A stretch of 64,000 nt of DNA from CAXXOK01 sp963675655 (GTDB lineage: Bacteria; Bacillota; Clostridia; Christensenellales; Aristaeellaceae). A model generated the notes under the pieces. That model did no database searches. It saw nothing but the letters and a program-made list of their open reading frames with translations, and was not told the DNA's origin. Positions 40,670-49,205 of this stretch are shown here, in pieces. Made by a program: the position numbers and the translations under genes. The first letter of the stretch is position 1; each line of letters opens with the position of its first letter. Where the stretch lies: NCBI GenBank assembly GCA_963675655.1, contig OY776489.1, forward strand, positions 2,170,001-2,234,000. The letters run 5' to 3'.

Positions 40670-42016
40670 TTAAACAATCAAAGGGAAATCGGCAAGCAAA
40701 CCTAAATCCCAAAGCAGGGAACTGGTCAGGTATTTATCGCGGATGTCACGGGAGCAAAGGAACGCGTCGTGCGTATCCTGTTCATCCTCGCCGATTTCGG
40801 CCGGGTGAATGGGCATATGCAGCCCTTCCATGAGTGTTTGTATGCTTTGTGTGTCCGGCAGCTCGTCGGCCATAATCTGCTTCAGCTCTTCCCAGTGAGT
40901 GAGGATTTTCGTAAGCCGCTGCTGGTGTTTGACGGGGTCGTTTTTGTGCCACTGGCTGTTTTCGCTGTCAATCAGCGTTTGGGCGGCGCCGCCGAAAACG
41001 CGGCGTACATTCTGCTCCCACGCGGCAGGGCTGAAGTCCTTCATGGCTTGTTCGGCCTGCTTGCGGTTGGGGGTGAGGGTACGCAGCCGATCGTAAATAT
41101 GCAGGCAAAGTAATGTGCCAACGCCTACCTGTATGCCGTGCAGTTCCGGCGGTAACCCGCGATCCAGCGCGAACATCTCCCATAGGTGGGAAAAGTAGTG
41201 CTCCAGCCCGGATGCGGGGCGCGAAATCTGTGCAAAGGCCATAGCCACACCGGAAAGCACGAGGCCTTCGGTTACGGTGCCGATGACTTCCGGGTCTCGT
41301 TCCATCAGCCGCGGCGCAACGGAGACGATTTTACGCAAAGAACCGCGCATCAGCTCCGCTACCTGTTCGCAATAGTATTCTCCGGTTACGATACGGGAGA
41401 TGCGCCATTCGCAAAGCGCGACGTACTTAGCCAGCATATCGCCAAGGCCGGCTTGCAGCATCCTCTTGGGCGCATCCTTTATAATCATGGTATCGGCTAT
41501 GATGGCTGCGGGGCAGGCATTATACAGTGACACTTTTACGCGGTTCTGAATCATCGAGGAGGAATTGGAAGCGTAGCCGTCCATAGACGGAGCGGTTGCG
41601 ACCACTGCAGAAGGCAATCGCATAGCTTTTGCCAGCACCTTGCAGCAATCGTTGATTACGCCGGAACCTACGGCAAGCACCACGTCGCATGCGGGATCAA
41701 ACGCCATACAAAGGCTGCCGACGGCGTATTCATCCGGCTCAACGCGCTCTTGTTCAAACTGGAAAAGTGTATAGGCGATCCCAGCGGCATCCAGCACGTT
41801 TTGTACGCGTGTTGCGGCGGCTTGATAGGTGTTATGGTCGCAAACGATAAAGGGCTTATGGCAGCCTAACGCTGCCAGCGCGTCGGGCAAATGCCGCACT
41901 GCGTCGCGACCGATTTTAATGTATTGTAACCCAACATTATGGGTGCGTCCGCAAGAGCAGGCGGTATGCCCGGGCTGAATAAGCTCCTCAAGGGTCATTT
42001 CCGCGAAGGTTTTCAT
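40670..42016 (-). CDS. araM: sn-glycerol-1-phosphate dehydrogenase (AraM/EgsA family)
   Basis: The 448-residue protein belongs to the metal-dependent dehydrogenases that reduce dihydroxyacetone phosphate to sn-glycerol-1-phosphate, the archaeal-type glycerol backbone also used in Bacillus for heptaprenylglyceryl phosphate. It shows the cofactor region DVVLAVGSGVINDCCKVLAKAM, then ATAPSMDGYASNSSSMIQNRVK, AGLGDMLAKYVALCEWRIS and GLEHYFSHLWEMF, with the metal ligands Asp and His. The C-terminus is longer than the roughly 400-residue archaeal enzymes. GAGGAG lies 8 nt before the ATG at 42016. The position is near hexuronate genes; in other Firmicutes araM sits with arabinose genes. A carbohydrate-derived role is possible. 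Confidence 0.9.
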   Translation of the reverse strand: MKTFAEMTLEELIQPGHTACSCGRTHNVGLQYIKIGRDAVRHLPDALAALGCHKPFIVCDHNTYQAAATRVQNVLDAAGIAYTLFQFEQERVEPDEYAVGSLCMAFDPACDVVLAVGSGVINDCCKVLAKAMRLPSAVVATAPSMDGYASNSSSMIQNRVKVSLYNACPAAIIADTMIIKDAPKRMLQAGLGDMLAKYVALCEWRISRIVTGEYYCEQVAELMRGSLRKIVSVAPRLMERDPEVIGTVTEGLVLSGVAMAFAQISRPASGLEHYFSHLWEMFALDRGLPPELHGIQVGVGTLLCLHIYDRLRTLTPNRKQAEQAMKDFSPAAWEQNVRRVFGGAAQTLIDSENSQWHKNDPVKHQQRLTKILTHWEELKQIMADELPDTQSIQTLMEGLHMPIHPAEIGEDEQDTHDAFLCSRDIRDKYLTSSLLWDLGLLADFPLIV

Positions 42017-42158
42017 AGCCGTTCTCCTCACTTTTATCACAATTGTCCGGTTAACTTCGGCTACCAGTATAGCACGGTAGGACGTTGATTGCTACCAGTT
42101 AAAGCGGATGAATCGCATAGTTGTACGAACAATTTTTGCGATTGGATAAACAATATTG

Positions 42159-42187
42159 GTACAGGAGGACAAATGCCCTCCTGTACC
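42159..42187 (-). terminator. terminator downstream of methyltransferase
   Basis: GGTACAGGAGG pairs with CCTCCTGTACC around a short loop. It lies just past the stop of the minus-strand methyltransferase gene. Only a loose T-rich segment follows on that strand. Confidence 0.6.
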
Positions 42188-42204
42188 GGGAATAGCGGGA
42201 TCGA

Positions 42205-43038
42205 TTAGGCTTTACGGCATAATACACCCAACACTGGACTGGCAGATTGCCATGGCGTACCGGTTAGATCGCTCCAGATGGACTCTACTTTGAAACCAGC
42301 CGCTTCTAACGCTGTTGTGATGGACTCGGGAGAAAAGAAGGTCTGCCATATGCGGTAGATCGTTGCGGTTTCGTCCAATACCGCATACAGATCGCACAGC
42401 GCGCTCATTTCGGGGTAGAAATACGCGGTGTGCAGCAGTACATACGGGTGTGGCTGCCACAGCCCCGAGGCCTCGACGTGCCAGATCGACGCGTTCCCTT
42501 CTTGCCGTTTTGCATAGGCGGCGCTTGCAGAAACGTCCATAACAAAGGAACCGTCTGCTTTCAGGGAATGGTGGATATTACCGAGTAGATTTTGCCGCTG
42601 TGTGGGGGATAATACACCATCGTCCTGTGATACCATCATCGCCGCATCAAAGCAGCTCTCGCCAAACGGTTTTAGGTAACTGGCATGGCGAAAGTTAGCG
42701 TTTATGCCTTTGCACAGATCTTGCGCATAACGTAGGGAGTTTTCGGATTGATCAATGCCGGTAACCGCAATTCCCCGCTTCGCTAGTTGATAGCAGTATA
42801 AGCCGGGTCCGCAGCCAAGGTCTACAATAGTGTTGCTTTCTGTCCATGCAAGCCGGGCTTGCAGATGGCGGCATATTGCTGTAATGGTTTCCGGCTGATA
42901 GCTGGCGGCGTCGGTATCGGGTTGCAGGTGTGCTTTTAACAACTCGGCAGCGATGTGAGGATCGGTCCAGAATGCTGCGCCGGGTTGATAAGGGGCCGGT
43001 CGTTCAAGCTGTTGTAACCAGTGAGAATCAAATGCCAT
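42205..43038 (-). CDS. class I SAM-dependent methyltransferase
   Basis: The 277-residue protein has a Rossmann methyltransferase fold. Motif I is IVDLGCGPGLYCYQLAKRG near residue 70, followed by VTGIDQSENSLRYAQ with the acidic residue that binds the ribose. SCFDAAMMVSQDDGVLSPTQRQNLLGNIHHSLKADGSFVMDV covers motifs II and III. The substrate is unknown; the fold and the QDD segment resemble small-molecule rather than RNA methyltransferases. The ATG at 43038 has GAAAGGAG 9 nt upstream. Its predicted promoter is about 235 nt upstream, so the mRNA has a long structured leader. It appears monocistronic. Confidence 0.85.
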   Translation of the reverse strand: MAFDSHWLQQLERPAPYQPGAAFWTDPHIAAELLKAHLQPDTDAASYQPETITAICRHLQARLAWTESNTIVDLGCGPGLYCYQLAKRGIAVTGIDQSENSLRYAQDLCKGINANFRHASYLKPFGESCFDAAMMVSQDDGVLSPTQRQNLLGNIHHSLKADGSFVMDVSASAAYAKRQEGNASIWHVEASGLWQPHPYVLLHTAYFYPEMSALCDLYAVLDETATIYRIWQTFFSPESITTALEAAGFKVESIWSDLTGTPWQSASPVLGVLCRKA

Positions 43039-43273
43039 GATTGGTTGCTCCTTTCTTGCGGGACGGTAAACGAACAGAGCAGTGTTGAACATCTTCTCTT
43101 TTTGCGCACGCAAAAAGGATACCGTAAAAAAGAACACACAAACACACCTAAACAAGCGGCCCTATACAGGACGCTTACGGATGTGGTTGTGCATTCTTTC
43201 TTTTCCGGTACGCGCGAGCTGTGGGCGTACCGGATGGTATCCCCCCAGTAAAAATTCAATTTCGTTTACCGTC
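43039..43273 (-). promoter_or_regulatory. long structured 5' leader of the methyltransferase mRNA
   Basis: From the predicted start near 43273 to the ATG at 43038 the leader is about 235 nt. It has a perfect 10-bp helix (43204-43213 with 43225-43234), an AAGCG/CGCTT hairpin with an inner CCT/AGG pair near 43140-43175, and a CTTTTTGCG/CGCAAAAAG inverted repeat at 43098-43117. CCGTA and TACGG may close a larger domain. I recognise no known riboswitch class. A ligand-sensing or protein-binding leader is possible. Confidence 0.45.
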
Positions 43274-43279
43274 TTCTTT

Positions 43280-43307
43280 ATTATAATTTTTGCAAAAGAA
43301 CTGTCAA
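43280..43307 (-). promoter_or_regulatory. consensus promoter of the methyltransferase gene
   Basis: Read on the minus strand, a perfect TTGACA is followed by 16 nt and a perfect TATAAT. Confidence 0.8.
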
Positions 43308-43363
43308 GCGTTGACATATATGGGCGGGGTACTGTAAAAGCCCTGTGCGAAGGGCGTTTCGCG

Positions 43364-43392
43364 TTGCTTTTTACCGGTGCGTGTCGTATAAT
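43364..43392 (+). promoter_or_regulatory. predicted promoter of ychF
   Basis: TTGCTT, 17 nt and TATAAT (43387-43392) lie 42 nt before the ychF ATG. Confidence 0.65.
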
Positions 43393-43433
43393 AACCAAGA
43401 TAATGAAAACCCATAGCTTGAGGATGTGTAGCC

Positions 43434-44531
43434 ATGAAACTGGGAATCGTCGGCTTGCCCAACGTAGGGAAAAGTACGTTGTTCAACGCCATTACCAAGG
43501 CAGGGGCGCAAGCCGCCAATTATCCGTTCTGTACGATTGAGCCTAACACGGGCGTTGTGCCTGTGCCGGATAGCAGGCTGGATGCGCTGGCCGAAATGTT
43601 CCACCCTAAAAAAGTAACGCCCGCAGCGGTAGAATTTGTGGATATTGCCGGGTTGGTGAAAGGCGCCAGCAAGGGCGAGGGCTTGGGCAACAAGTTCCTT
43701 TCCCATATCCGCGAAGTGGATGCAATTGTGCATGTGGTACGCTGCTTTGAAGATGAAAACATCATCCACGTGGATGGGTCGGTTGATCCGGCGCGTGATA
43801 TTGAAGAGATTAACCTGGAACTCATCTTGGCCGATCTGGAAACGGTAAGCCGCCGCGCCGATCGTGCACAGAAGCTGGTTAAATCCGGCGACCGCAAAGC
43901 GGCGGATGAAGCGGAACTGGCAAAGCGTTTACAGGCGCACATGGAGGCGGAAAAACCCGCGCGTACCTTTGCCGCTACCGAGGAAGAAACAGCCATTATG
44001 AACAGCTGGTTTCTGCTGACGGATAAGCCCGTGATTTACGCGGCTAACGTTGCCGAAGAAGAAGCGAGCAGCCCGATTGTGGACCTGCCGATGGTGCAGA
44101 GGGTAGTGGAAATTGCCCAAGCCGAAGGGGCGGAGGTTTTCACCATCAGCGCCCGTATCGAAGAAGAAATAAGCGTGATGGAACCGGAAGAAAAGCAGGA
44201 GTTTTTACAGGAGCTGGGCATCGGCCAAAGCGGACTGGACCGATTGATTAAGGCTAGCTACCGTCTGCTTGGACTGATTAGCTTTCTTACAGCCGGGGCG
44301 GATGAGTGCCGCGCGTGGACCATTACGCAGGGCACAAAGGCCCCGCAGGCGGCTGGTAAAATCCATACCGATTTTGAACGCGGCTTTATCCGCGCGGAGA
44401 TCGTACCCTTTGATACCCTGATGGAACAGGGCAGCATGAACGCCTGTAAGGAAAAGGGTCTGGTACGCAGCGAGGGGAAAGAATACGTAATGAAGGACGG
44501 CGATATTACGCTGTTCCGGTTTAACGTGTAA
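43434..44531 (+). CDS. ychF: YchF/OLA1-family P-loop ATPase
   Basis: The 365-residue protein belongs to the Obg-related YchF family, which binds ribosomes and hydrolyses ATP rather than GTP. The P-loop is GLPNVGKSTLFNAIT, switch motif DIAGLVKGASKGEGLGNKFLSHIREVDAIVHVVRCF, and the usual NKxD is replaced (NVAEEE), which fits ATP specificity. The C-terminal TGS domain begins near ISFLTAGADECRAWTITQGTKAPQAAGKIHTDFERGFIRAEI. Length and ends are canonical. It has its own promoter and is followed 26 bp later by the ATP-grasp gene, so the two may form one transcript. Confidence 0.97.
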   Translation: MKLGIVGLPNVGKSTLFNAITKAGAQAANYPFCTIEPNTGVVPVPDSRLDALAEMFHPKKVTPAAVEFVDIAGLVKGASKGEGLGNKFLSHIREVDAIVHVVRCFEDENIIHVDGSVDPARDIEEINLELILADLETVSRRADRAQKLVKSGDRKAADEAELAKRLQAHMEAEKPARTFAATEEETAIMNSWFLLTDKPVIYAANVAEEEASSPIVDLPMVQRVVEIAQAEGAEVFTISARIEEEISVMEPEEKQEFLQELGIGQSGLDRLIKASYRLLGLISFLTAGADECRAWTITQGTKAPQAAGKIHTDFERGFIRAEIVPFDTLMEQGSMNACKEKGLVRSEGKEYVMKDGDITLFRFNV

Positions 44532-44557
44532 TCAACAGAAAGCCCGAGGAGAGTAAT

Positions 44558-45568
44558 GTGAGTAAACTTTCGTTTTTTTTCAAACGGCTGGTGCGTATGG
44601 ATTTTGCGAAAATGTGGAAAACGACCGGGTTTTTAAAAAAGCGCAGCGGAAAGAGCCGCATTTGGCTGCTTTGGGATATGCTTCGCTGTGCGATTTTATA
44701 TAACGCCGGGTATATGGACTATAAAATTGCCGAAATGTACCGCCTGACGGACGAACAAAAAAAGACGGTCATTACACGGGGGCTTAGCAATAGCATTGTT
44801 CGGCGCATGAACGACAAGGCGTATTGGTACCTGTTTGACGACAAGGCAACCTTTAACGCGCTGTTTAAGGAGCACATCCGCCGTAACTGGCTGAAAATTT
44901 CTCCAGATACCGATAGGATCTCTTTTTTAGCGTTCCTGTCAGAGAATGAGGATATTATTGCTAAGCCGCTGGAGGGCAGCAGCGGTGTGGGCATAATGCA
45001 CTATACCCGCGAGGATTGGCAGGGGCGGGAAGATGCGTTTTTGGCGGAACTGCTGGCAAACGACATTGGCATTATCGAACAGCGGATCATACAGCATCCG
45101 AAGATGATGGAAATGTGCCCGACATCCGTAAACACCATCCGCATTGCCACACTGCTTGGCGATAAAAAGCAGGGAGTGGTGTACGCTTTCCTGCGCATCG
45201 GCAACGGCAAGATTATGGACAATGTGGATTGCGGGGGCATGGCGGCGCGCGTTGATTTGGAAAGCGGAAAATTGCTGACGGTGGGTGCGGATAAGGCAGG
45301 CAACACCTTTACCAAACACCCGATGACGGCTACGCCGATTATTGGGTTTGAAGTGCCGTTTTTTCAGGAAGCGATGCAGATGTGCCTGGACGCGGCGCAA
45401 AAAGTACCGCAAATGCGCTTTATCGCTTGGGATGTTGCGGTTACGCAGGATGGCCCATGCTTTATTGAGGGCAACAGCTTTCCAAGCCATGCGGTGCCGC
45501 AGTTTGCAGCCCATTACCCGGATGGGATCGGCATCATGCGGGAGTTCCGTGAGTTTATAGAGATTTAG
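44558..45568 (+). CDS. sugar-transfer-associated ATP-grasp protein
   Basis: The 336-residue protein matches the ATP-grasp family found with sugar-transfer and capsule genes (ATPgrasp_ST). The ATP-binding part includes EDIIAKPLEGSSGVGIMHYTRED, NDIGIIEQRIIQHPKMMEMCPTSVNTIRIATLLGD and a C-terminal metal site, RFIAWDVAVTQDGPCFIEGNSFPSHA. It probably ligates a carboxylate to an amine or sugar, but no substrate is known. The start is GTG at 44558, with GAGGAGAG 6 nt upstream. No glycan genes adjoin it here. A terminator follows. Confidence 0.85.
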   Translation: MSKLSFFFKRLVRMDFAKMWKTTGFLKKRSGKSRIWLLWDMLRCAILYNAGYMDYKIAEMYRLTDEQKKTVITRGLSNSIVRRMNDKAYWYLFDDKATFNALFKEHIRRNWLKISPDTDRISFLAFLSENEDIIAKPLEGSSGVGIMHYTREDWQGREDAFLAELLANDIGIIEQRIIQHPKMMEMCPTSVNTIRIATLLGDKKQGVVYAFLRIGNGKIMDNVDCGGMAARVDLESGKLLTVGADKAGNTFTKHPMTATPIIGFEVPFFQEAMQMCLDAAQKVPQMRFIAWDVAVTQDGPCFIEGNSFPSHAVPQFAAHYPDGIGIMREFREFIEI

Positions 45569-45593
45569 GCACGCTATTGAAGTTGGTTTATAC

Positions 45594-45624
45594 AGCCGGA
45601 ACCTTTAACAGGTTCCGGCTTTTC
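45594..45624 (+). terminator. intrinsic terminator after ATP-grasp gene
   Basis: AGCCGGAACCT (45594-45604) pairs with AGGTTCCGGCT (45610-45620), followed by T-rich sequence. Confidence 0.9.
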
Positions 45625-45801
45625 TGTATACCCATTGAGAAGTGTATAGACAGATATGACGGAACCAGTTGATGAAACCATATGTATGTAATAGCCATCT
45701 GCGGTTCCCGCTGCGAAATAAAGGAATTGTGATTTGAGAAGAGAACTTTCTACATAAGCCGGTACATGCGGCTTTCCATCGTAGACAGGGAGGGAATCGT
45801 G

Positions 45802-46116
45802 ATGAGTGTGAATGAAGAACTTCGTAAACTGGTTTTAGCCGGTCTGGGCGCGGCAAGCCTTGCTGCGGAAAAGACAGGCGAGACGCTGGAGAGTTTGGTA
45901 AAGCGCGGTGAAGAAGCTTTGGCGCAGGGAAAGGATCTGAACGAACGCCTTCGCCATGAAATTCGGCAAACGATTAACGAGGAAGAAAAACCCACCGGCG
46001 GAGTGACTGGCAAAGAAGCGGTAATGGCTTCGCTGGATCAGTTATCGCCTGAAGAGCGTAAGGAAATCGCGAAAAAGCTGCGCCAGATGGAAAAGGAATC
46101 TTCGACGAATGAGTAA
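45802..46116 (+). CDS. phasin-like small helical protein
   Basis: The 104-residue protein looks like a short member of the phasin-like/DUF group often found with UbiB genes. Residues 1 to about 50 form amphipathic helices (ELRKLVLAGLGAASLAAEKTGETLESLVKRGEEALAQGKDLNERLRHEIRQ). A Gly-rich turn and a second charged helical part (MASLDQLSPEERKEIAKKLRQMEKESS) follow. It has no signal peptide or catalytic motif. GGGAGG lies 8 nt before the ATG at 45802. It overlaps the next gene by 8 bp, so the products are made in step and may bind each other. Confidence 0.75.
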   Translation: MSVNEELRKLVLAGLGAASLAAEKTGETLESLVKRGEEALAQGKDLNERLRHEIRQTINEEEKPTGGVTGKEAVMASLDQLSPEERKEIAKKLRQMEKESSTNE

Positions 46117-47695
46117 AACGGAAGCCGGAAAGGGCGCAGGCCGCCTGATTGCCATTATGGGCGTGCTGCAAAAGCATAATATCATCAGCGGCCTGACGCC
46201 CGAAAAGCTCCGCCTGATTCTGGAGGATTTAGGGCCGACTTTCGTTAAGCTGGGGCAAATACTATCCATGCGGTTGGATCTTCTGCCGCAAACCTATTGT
46301 GACGAACTGCAAAAACTGCGTTCCAGCGTCGCACCGATGACGATGGATGAGGTTGTGCGGGTTATAGAAGCGTCGCTGGGGAAGCCGGTGGAGGATGTTT
46401 TCCCGACGATTGATCCAACGCCGCTGGGGAGCGCCTCCATCGCGCAGGTACACCATGCCACCCTGCCGGATGGTACACAGGTTGTGGTAAAAGTACAACG
46501 GGCGGGCATACGCGAAGTGATGTCCAGTGATATTGTGCTGCTGCGCAAAGCTGCAAAATTGCTGAAATTAACGCCGACGGGCGATATGGTCGACTTCAGT
46601 ATGGTGCTGGAAGAGATGTGGACCGTATCCCAGCAGGAGATGGACTTTATCAACGAGGCGGCCAACGCCGAAGAATTCCGCAGCTTGAATGAGGCGGTAG
46701 CGTATGTGTCGTGTCCCGCGATTTACCGTGAATTGTCCACCCGCCAGGTGCTGGTAATGGAAGCGATAGACGGCATCCGCATCGATCAGGTAGAAGCGCT
46801 GACCGCCGAAAAATATGATATGGAAGAAATCAGCCGTAAACTGTGCCTGAATTATATGAAACAGGTACTGGACGACGGTTTCTTCCATGCGGACCCACAC
46901 CCCGGCAACCTGCTGATCCGTGATGGGCAGATCATTTGGATTGATCTGGGTATGATGGGGCGTTTATCCCCCCGGGATCAGAAGCTTTTTCAAAAAGGGC
47001 TTTCCGCGGCAGTATCCGGTGATATTGGCGCGCTTACGGATATGGTACTGACCATCAGCCATCACACCACCCCGGTGAAGCGGGATGCGTTATACGCGGA
47101 CGTGGATACGCTGGTATCGCAGTACCTGCAACTGGATATCGGCGCTATGAACCTGAGCGACCTCATGCAGCAGGTAATGGAGGTGGCCGGGAAACACGGG
47201 CTGGCATTGCCGCCGGGGCTGTCATTGCTGGCGCGCGGTGTAAGCACGCTGGAAGGGCTGCTGGCGGACATCAGCCCGGATGTAAACCTGATGGAGGTGC
47301 TTTCCCAACGCTTTGCCCGCGATGCGCTGAAGGATACGGACATCCGCAAAATACTGCTGCATAACGGAAAAGCGATCTACGAATCCATCCAAAAATCCAT
47401 GAGTACGCCCGCGCTGGTTAATGATGCACTGCGTGCGGCGTTGAAAGGCGATATCAAGATACGCGTTGAGGACCCGGCTGCCGCAGCTGAGGCGCAGGAG
47501 CGGGCAAGAGAAGCGGAAAAAATGCGCAGCACGTTGCTATGTGCCGCGGGACTGATCGCCTCCGCAATGCTATCGCTATCCGGGGCACAGCCCAAATGGT
47601 GGGGACTGGCATGGCCGTCGGTCGTTGGTTTTGCGATTACGGGGTTATTATATGTGCTATACGGGATTAAAAGATGGCGACGTAAAAGAAGATAA
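46109..47695 (+). CDS. ubiB: UbiB/AarF/ABC1-family atypical kinase
   Basis: The 528-residue protein is a UbiB/COQ8-type protein kinase-like ATPase. KxGQ-type motif: LGPTFVKLGQILSMRLDLLP near residue 50. VVVKVQRAGIREV holds the invariant Lys, and FFHADPHPGNLLIRDGQIIWIDLGMMGRL holds the HxDxHxxN-type and DxG motifs. Two hydrophobic helices lie at the C-terminus (STLLCAAGLIASAMLSL and WPSVVGFAITGLLYVLYG), so it is membrane-anchored. The family supports isoprenoid-quinone or lipid metabolism. No quinone genes are close and the organism is probably anaerobic, so the role here is unknown. It overlaps the phasin-like gene. Confidence 0.93.
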   Translation: MSKTEAGKGAGRLIAIMGVLQKHNIISGLTPEKLRLILEDLGPTFVKLGQILSMRLDLLPQTYCDELQKLRSSVAPMTMDEVVRVIEASLGKPVEDVFPTIDPTPLGSASIAQVHHATLPDGTQVVVKVQRAGIREVMSSDIVLLRKAAKLLKLTPTGDMVDFSMVLEEMWTVSQQEMDFINEAANAEEFRSLNEAVAYVSCPAIYRELSTRQVLVMEAIDGIRIDQVEALTAEKYDMEEISRKLCLNYMKQVLDDGFFHADPHPGNLLIRDGQIIWIDLGMMGRLSPRDQKLFQKGLSAAVSGDIGALTDMVLTISHHTTPVKRDALYADVDTLVSQYLQLDIGAMNLSDLMQQVMEVAGKHGLALPPGLSLLARGVSTLEGLLADISPDVNLMEVLSQRFARDALKDTDIRKILLHNGKAIYESIQKSMSTPALVNDALRAALKGDIKIRVEDPAAAAEAQERAREAEKMRSTLLCAAGLIASAMLSLSGAQPKWWGLAWPSVVGFAITGLLYVLYGIKRWRRKRR

Positions 47696-47700
47696 AGAAT

Positions 47701-47730
47701 AAGACGCTTTCCGGTTGCGAAAGCGTCTTT
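47701..47730 (+). terminator. intrinsic terminator after ubiB
   Basis: AAGACGCTTTC (47701-47711) pairs with GAAAGCGTCTT (47719-47729). Confidence 0.88.
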
Positions 47731-47753
47731 ATCCTATATAAAGATTATTTTGG

Positions 47754-49091
47754 TCAGGGGTTCAGTTCCGTTACGAACGAATCTGCCAGCCGTTCCTGTA
47801 TCAGTTTCAAACAGCGGTTCATAACATCCAATTGACTATCGGTCATAAAATCCGTCGGGGAAGCGTTGCTTTGCACCAGCCGGTAGGTGGTTTTACCGTC
47901 GATCTTCCCGCGGAAGATGTAGGTAGGCGTATACGTGACGTTATCAAACGTAAGCTTGTCGGTAGACAAATCATAGCTAAGGTTCATGTGAAGTAATAAA
48001 CCGGATATGCTGTCCCTGTCCGAGCGATCAGAATTCAATAAATAGCCAAGGGAATAGGCGCACAGGGTTTGGTGTGTGGTGCCGTCCGCACGTGTGCCGG
48101 TCAGCATTTCAATGGTTTGCAGCGCTCCGCTATGGGTGCCAAGGATAATATCCGCGCCAGCGTCTGCGATGTTTTGCGCCATCTCCCGCTGCGAAGCGGT
48201 TGGCTGCGTTGCGCCGGTTTTTCCCCAGCAGAGAGAGACGATGACGACCTGCGCGCCTGCGGCGCGCGCCGCGGAAATATCGGTGGCAATGGTGGGCAAG
48301 GTCAGCGGCGCGATGGCAAAAGCCTGCTCTTCCTGCGTGGTTGCTTTTTTACCCGCACTGCTCAGCTCGCTTTGGAAACTGAGCAGCGCCACCATCGTAT
48401 CGCGGATTTGCATGGTCACCACGTGGTCGCGGCTGGTTTGCGAATTAAAAACGCCGTACGCGGTCATGCCACTAGTCGCAATTGCCTGCTGTGTGGCGCT
48501 AAGACCGGATATGCCCAGATTAAGGGCGCCGAAAAATCCGTTGGATAGTACGTTAATGCCGTTGCGGCTGATGGCGGACAGTGCGTCCGAAGGCATATTC
48601 GTATTGGATAGCTTCTGGCCGGCGACGACCAGATTTTCCAGTGTAGCGATATTGATGTCGCCTTGCATGGCGCTAGATATATTGGCAAATACGGGATCAA
48701 ACGTATAGCCGTCTGCACCGCTACATGCACTTTGTATTTTCGTATCGATCGCAATGCTCCCCGTTGCCGTGATGGAAAGAGAACGCACCACGGACTGCGT
48801 AGGTGTCGGGGTCGGTGCGGAAAAAGTAGCAAGGGCGTTGGGCGGTGCGGTAGCAGGGGTTGCATCCGGTGAGGTTACTGTAACGCTGATGCTATCGGCA
48901 ATCTGCCCGCGAAGGCTGCGCAGGGAATCATCAATGGCTACACTCACCTGCTGGGCATCCACACGGGTGTTAATATTGCCAATTAACCGTGGAAAAAGAT
49001 AGGCGCAGCCGATGACAACAAGGCCCAGCAGGGTCAATACAGCGATGGTTCCCAGAGATACGCCGCTTGTCCGTCTGCGCCGTTTTCGCAT
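47754..49091 (-). CDS. CapA-fold (poly-gamma-glutamate synthesis-type) protein with altered metal motifs
   Basis: The 445-residue protein has a basic N-terminus and one membrane helix (about 15-35, GTIAVLTLLGLVVIGCAYLF), a Thr/Pro/Ser-rich stalk (about 70-105), and an outside domain with the CapA phosphoesterase-like fold. Matching blocks are NIATLENLVV, VIVSLCWGKTG, and QREMAQNIADAGADIILGTHSGALQTIEML. CapA-family proteins usually show HWG where SLCWG is found and GHHPH where GTHSG is found, and a GD near the start where GSIAI is found. Several metal ligands are thus missing, so it is probably not a working phosphoesterase. It may bind a polymer or act structurally. It is monocistronic and divergent from the isomerase-like gene. 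Confidence 0.78.
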   Translation of the reverse strand: MRKRRRRTSGVSLGTIAVLTLLGLVVIGCAYLFPRLIGNINTRVDAQQVSVAIDDSLRSLRGQIADSISVTVTSPDATPATAPPNALATFSAPTPTPTQSVVRSLSITATGSIAIDTKIQSACSGADGYTFDPVFANISSAMQGDINIATLENLVVAGQKLSNTNMPSDALSAISRNGINVLSNGFFGALNLGISGLSATQQAIATSGMTAYGVFNSQTSRDHVVTMQIRDTMVALLSFQSELSSAGKKATTQEEQAFAIAPLTLPTIATDISAARAAGAQVVIVSLCWGKTGATQPTASQREMAQNIADAGADIILGTHSGALQTIEMLTGTRADGTTHQTLCAYSLGYLLNSDRSDRDSISGLLLHMNLSYDLSTDKLTFDNVTYTPTYIFRGKIDGKTTYRLVQSNASPTDFMTDSQLDVMNRCLKLIQERLADSFVTELNP

Positions 49092-49142
49092 GCTTCGCCC
49101 TCCTCTTTATACAGGATGTTACCGCCTGCCGCAAGCATTTAC

Positions 49143-49171
49143 TTGACCGGTCGTTTCTGTAATGTTATCAT
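49143..49171 (+). promoter_or_regulatory. predicted promoter of isomerase-like gene
   Basis: TTGACC, 17 nt and TATCAT (49166-49171) lie about 35 nt before the ATG. Confidence 0.5.
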
Positions 49172-49205
49172 AATCACAATTGAGATGCAATATGGGGGAA
49201 CGGCC

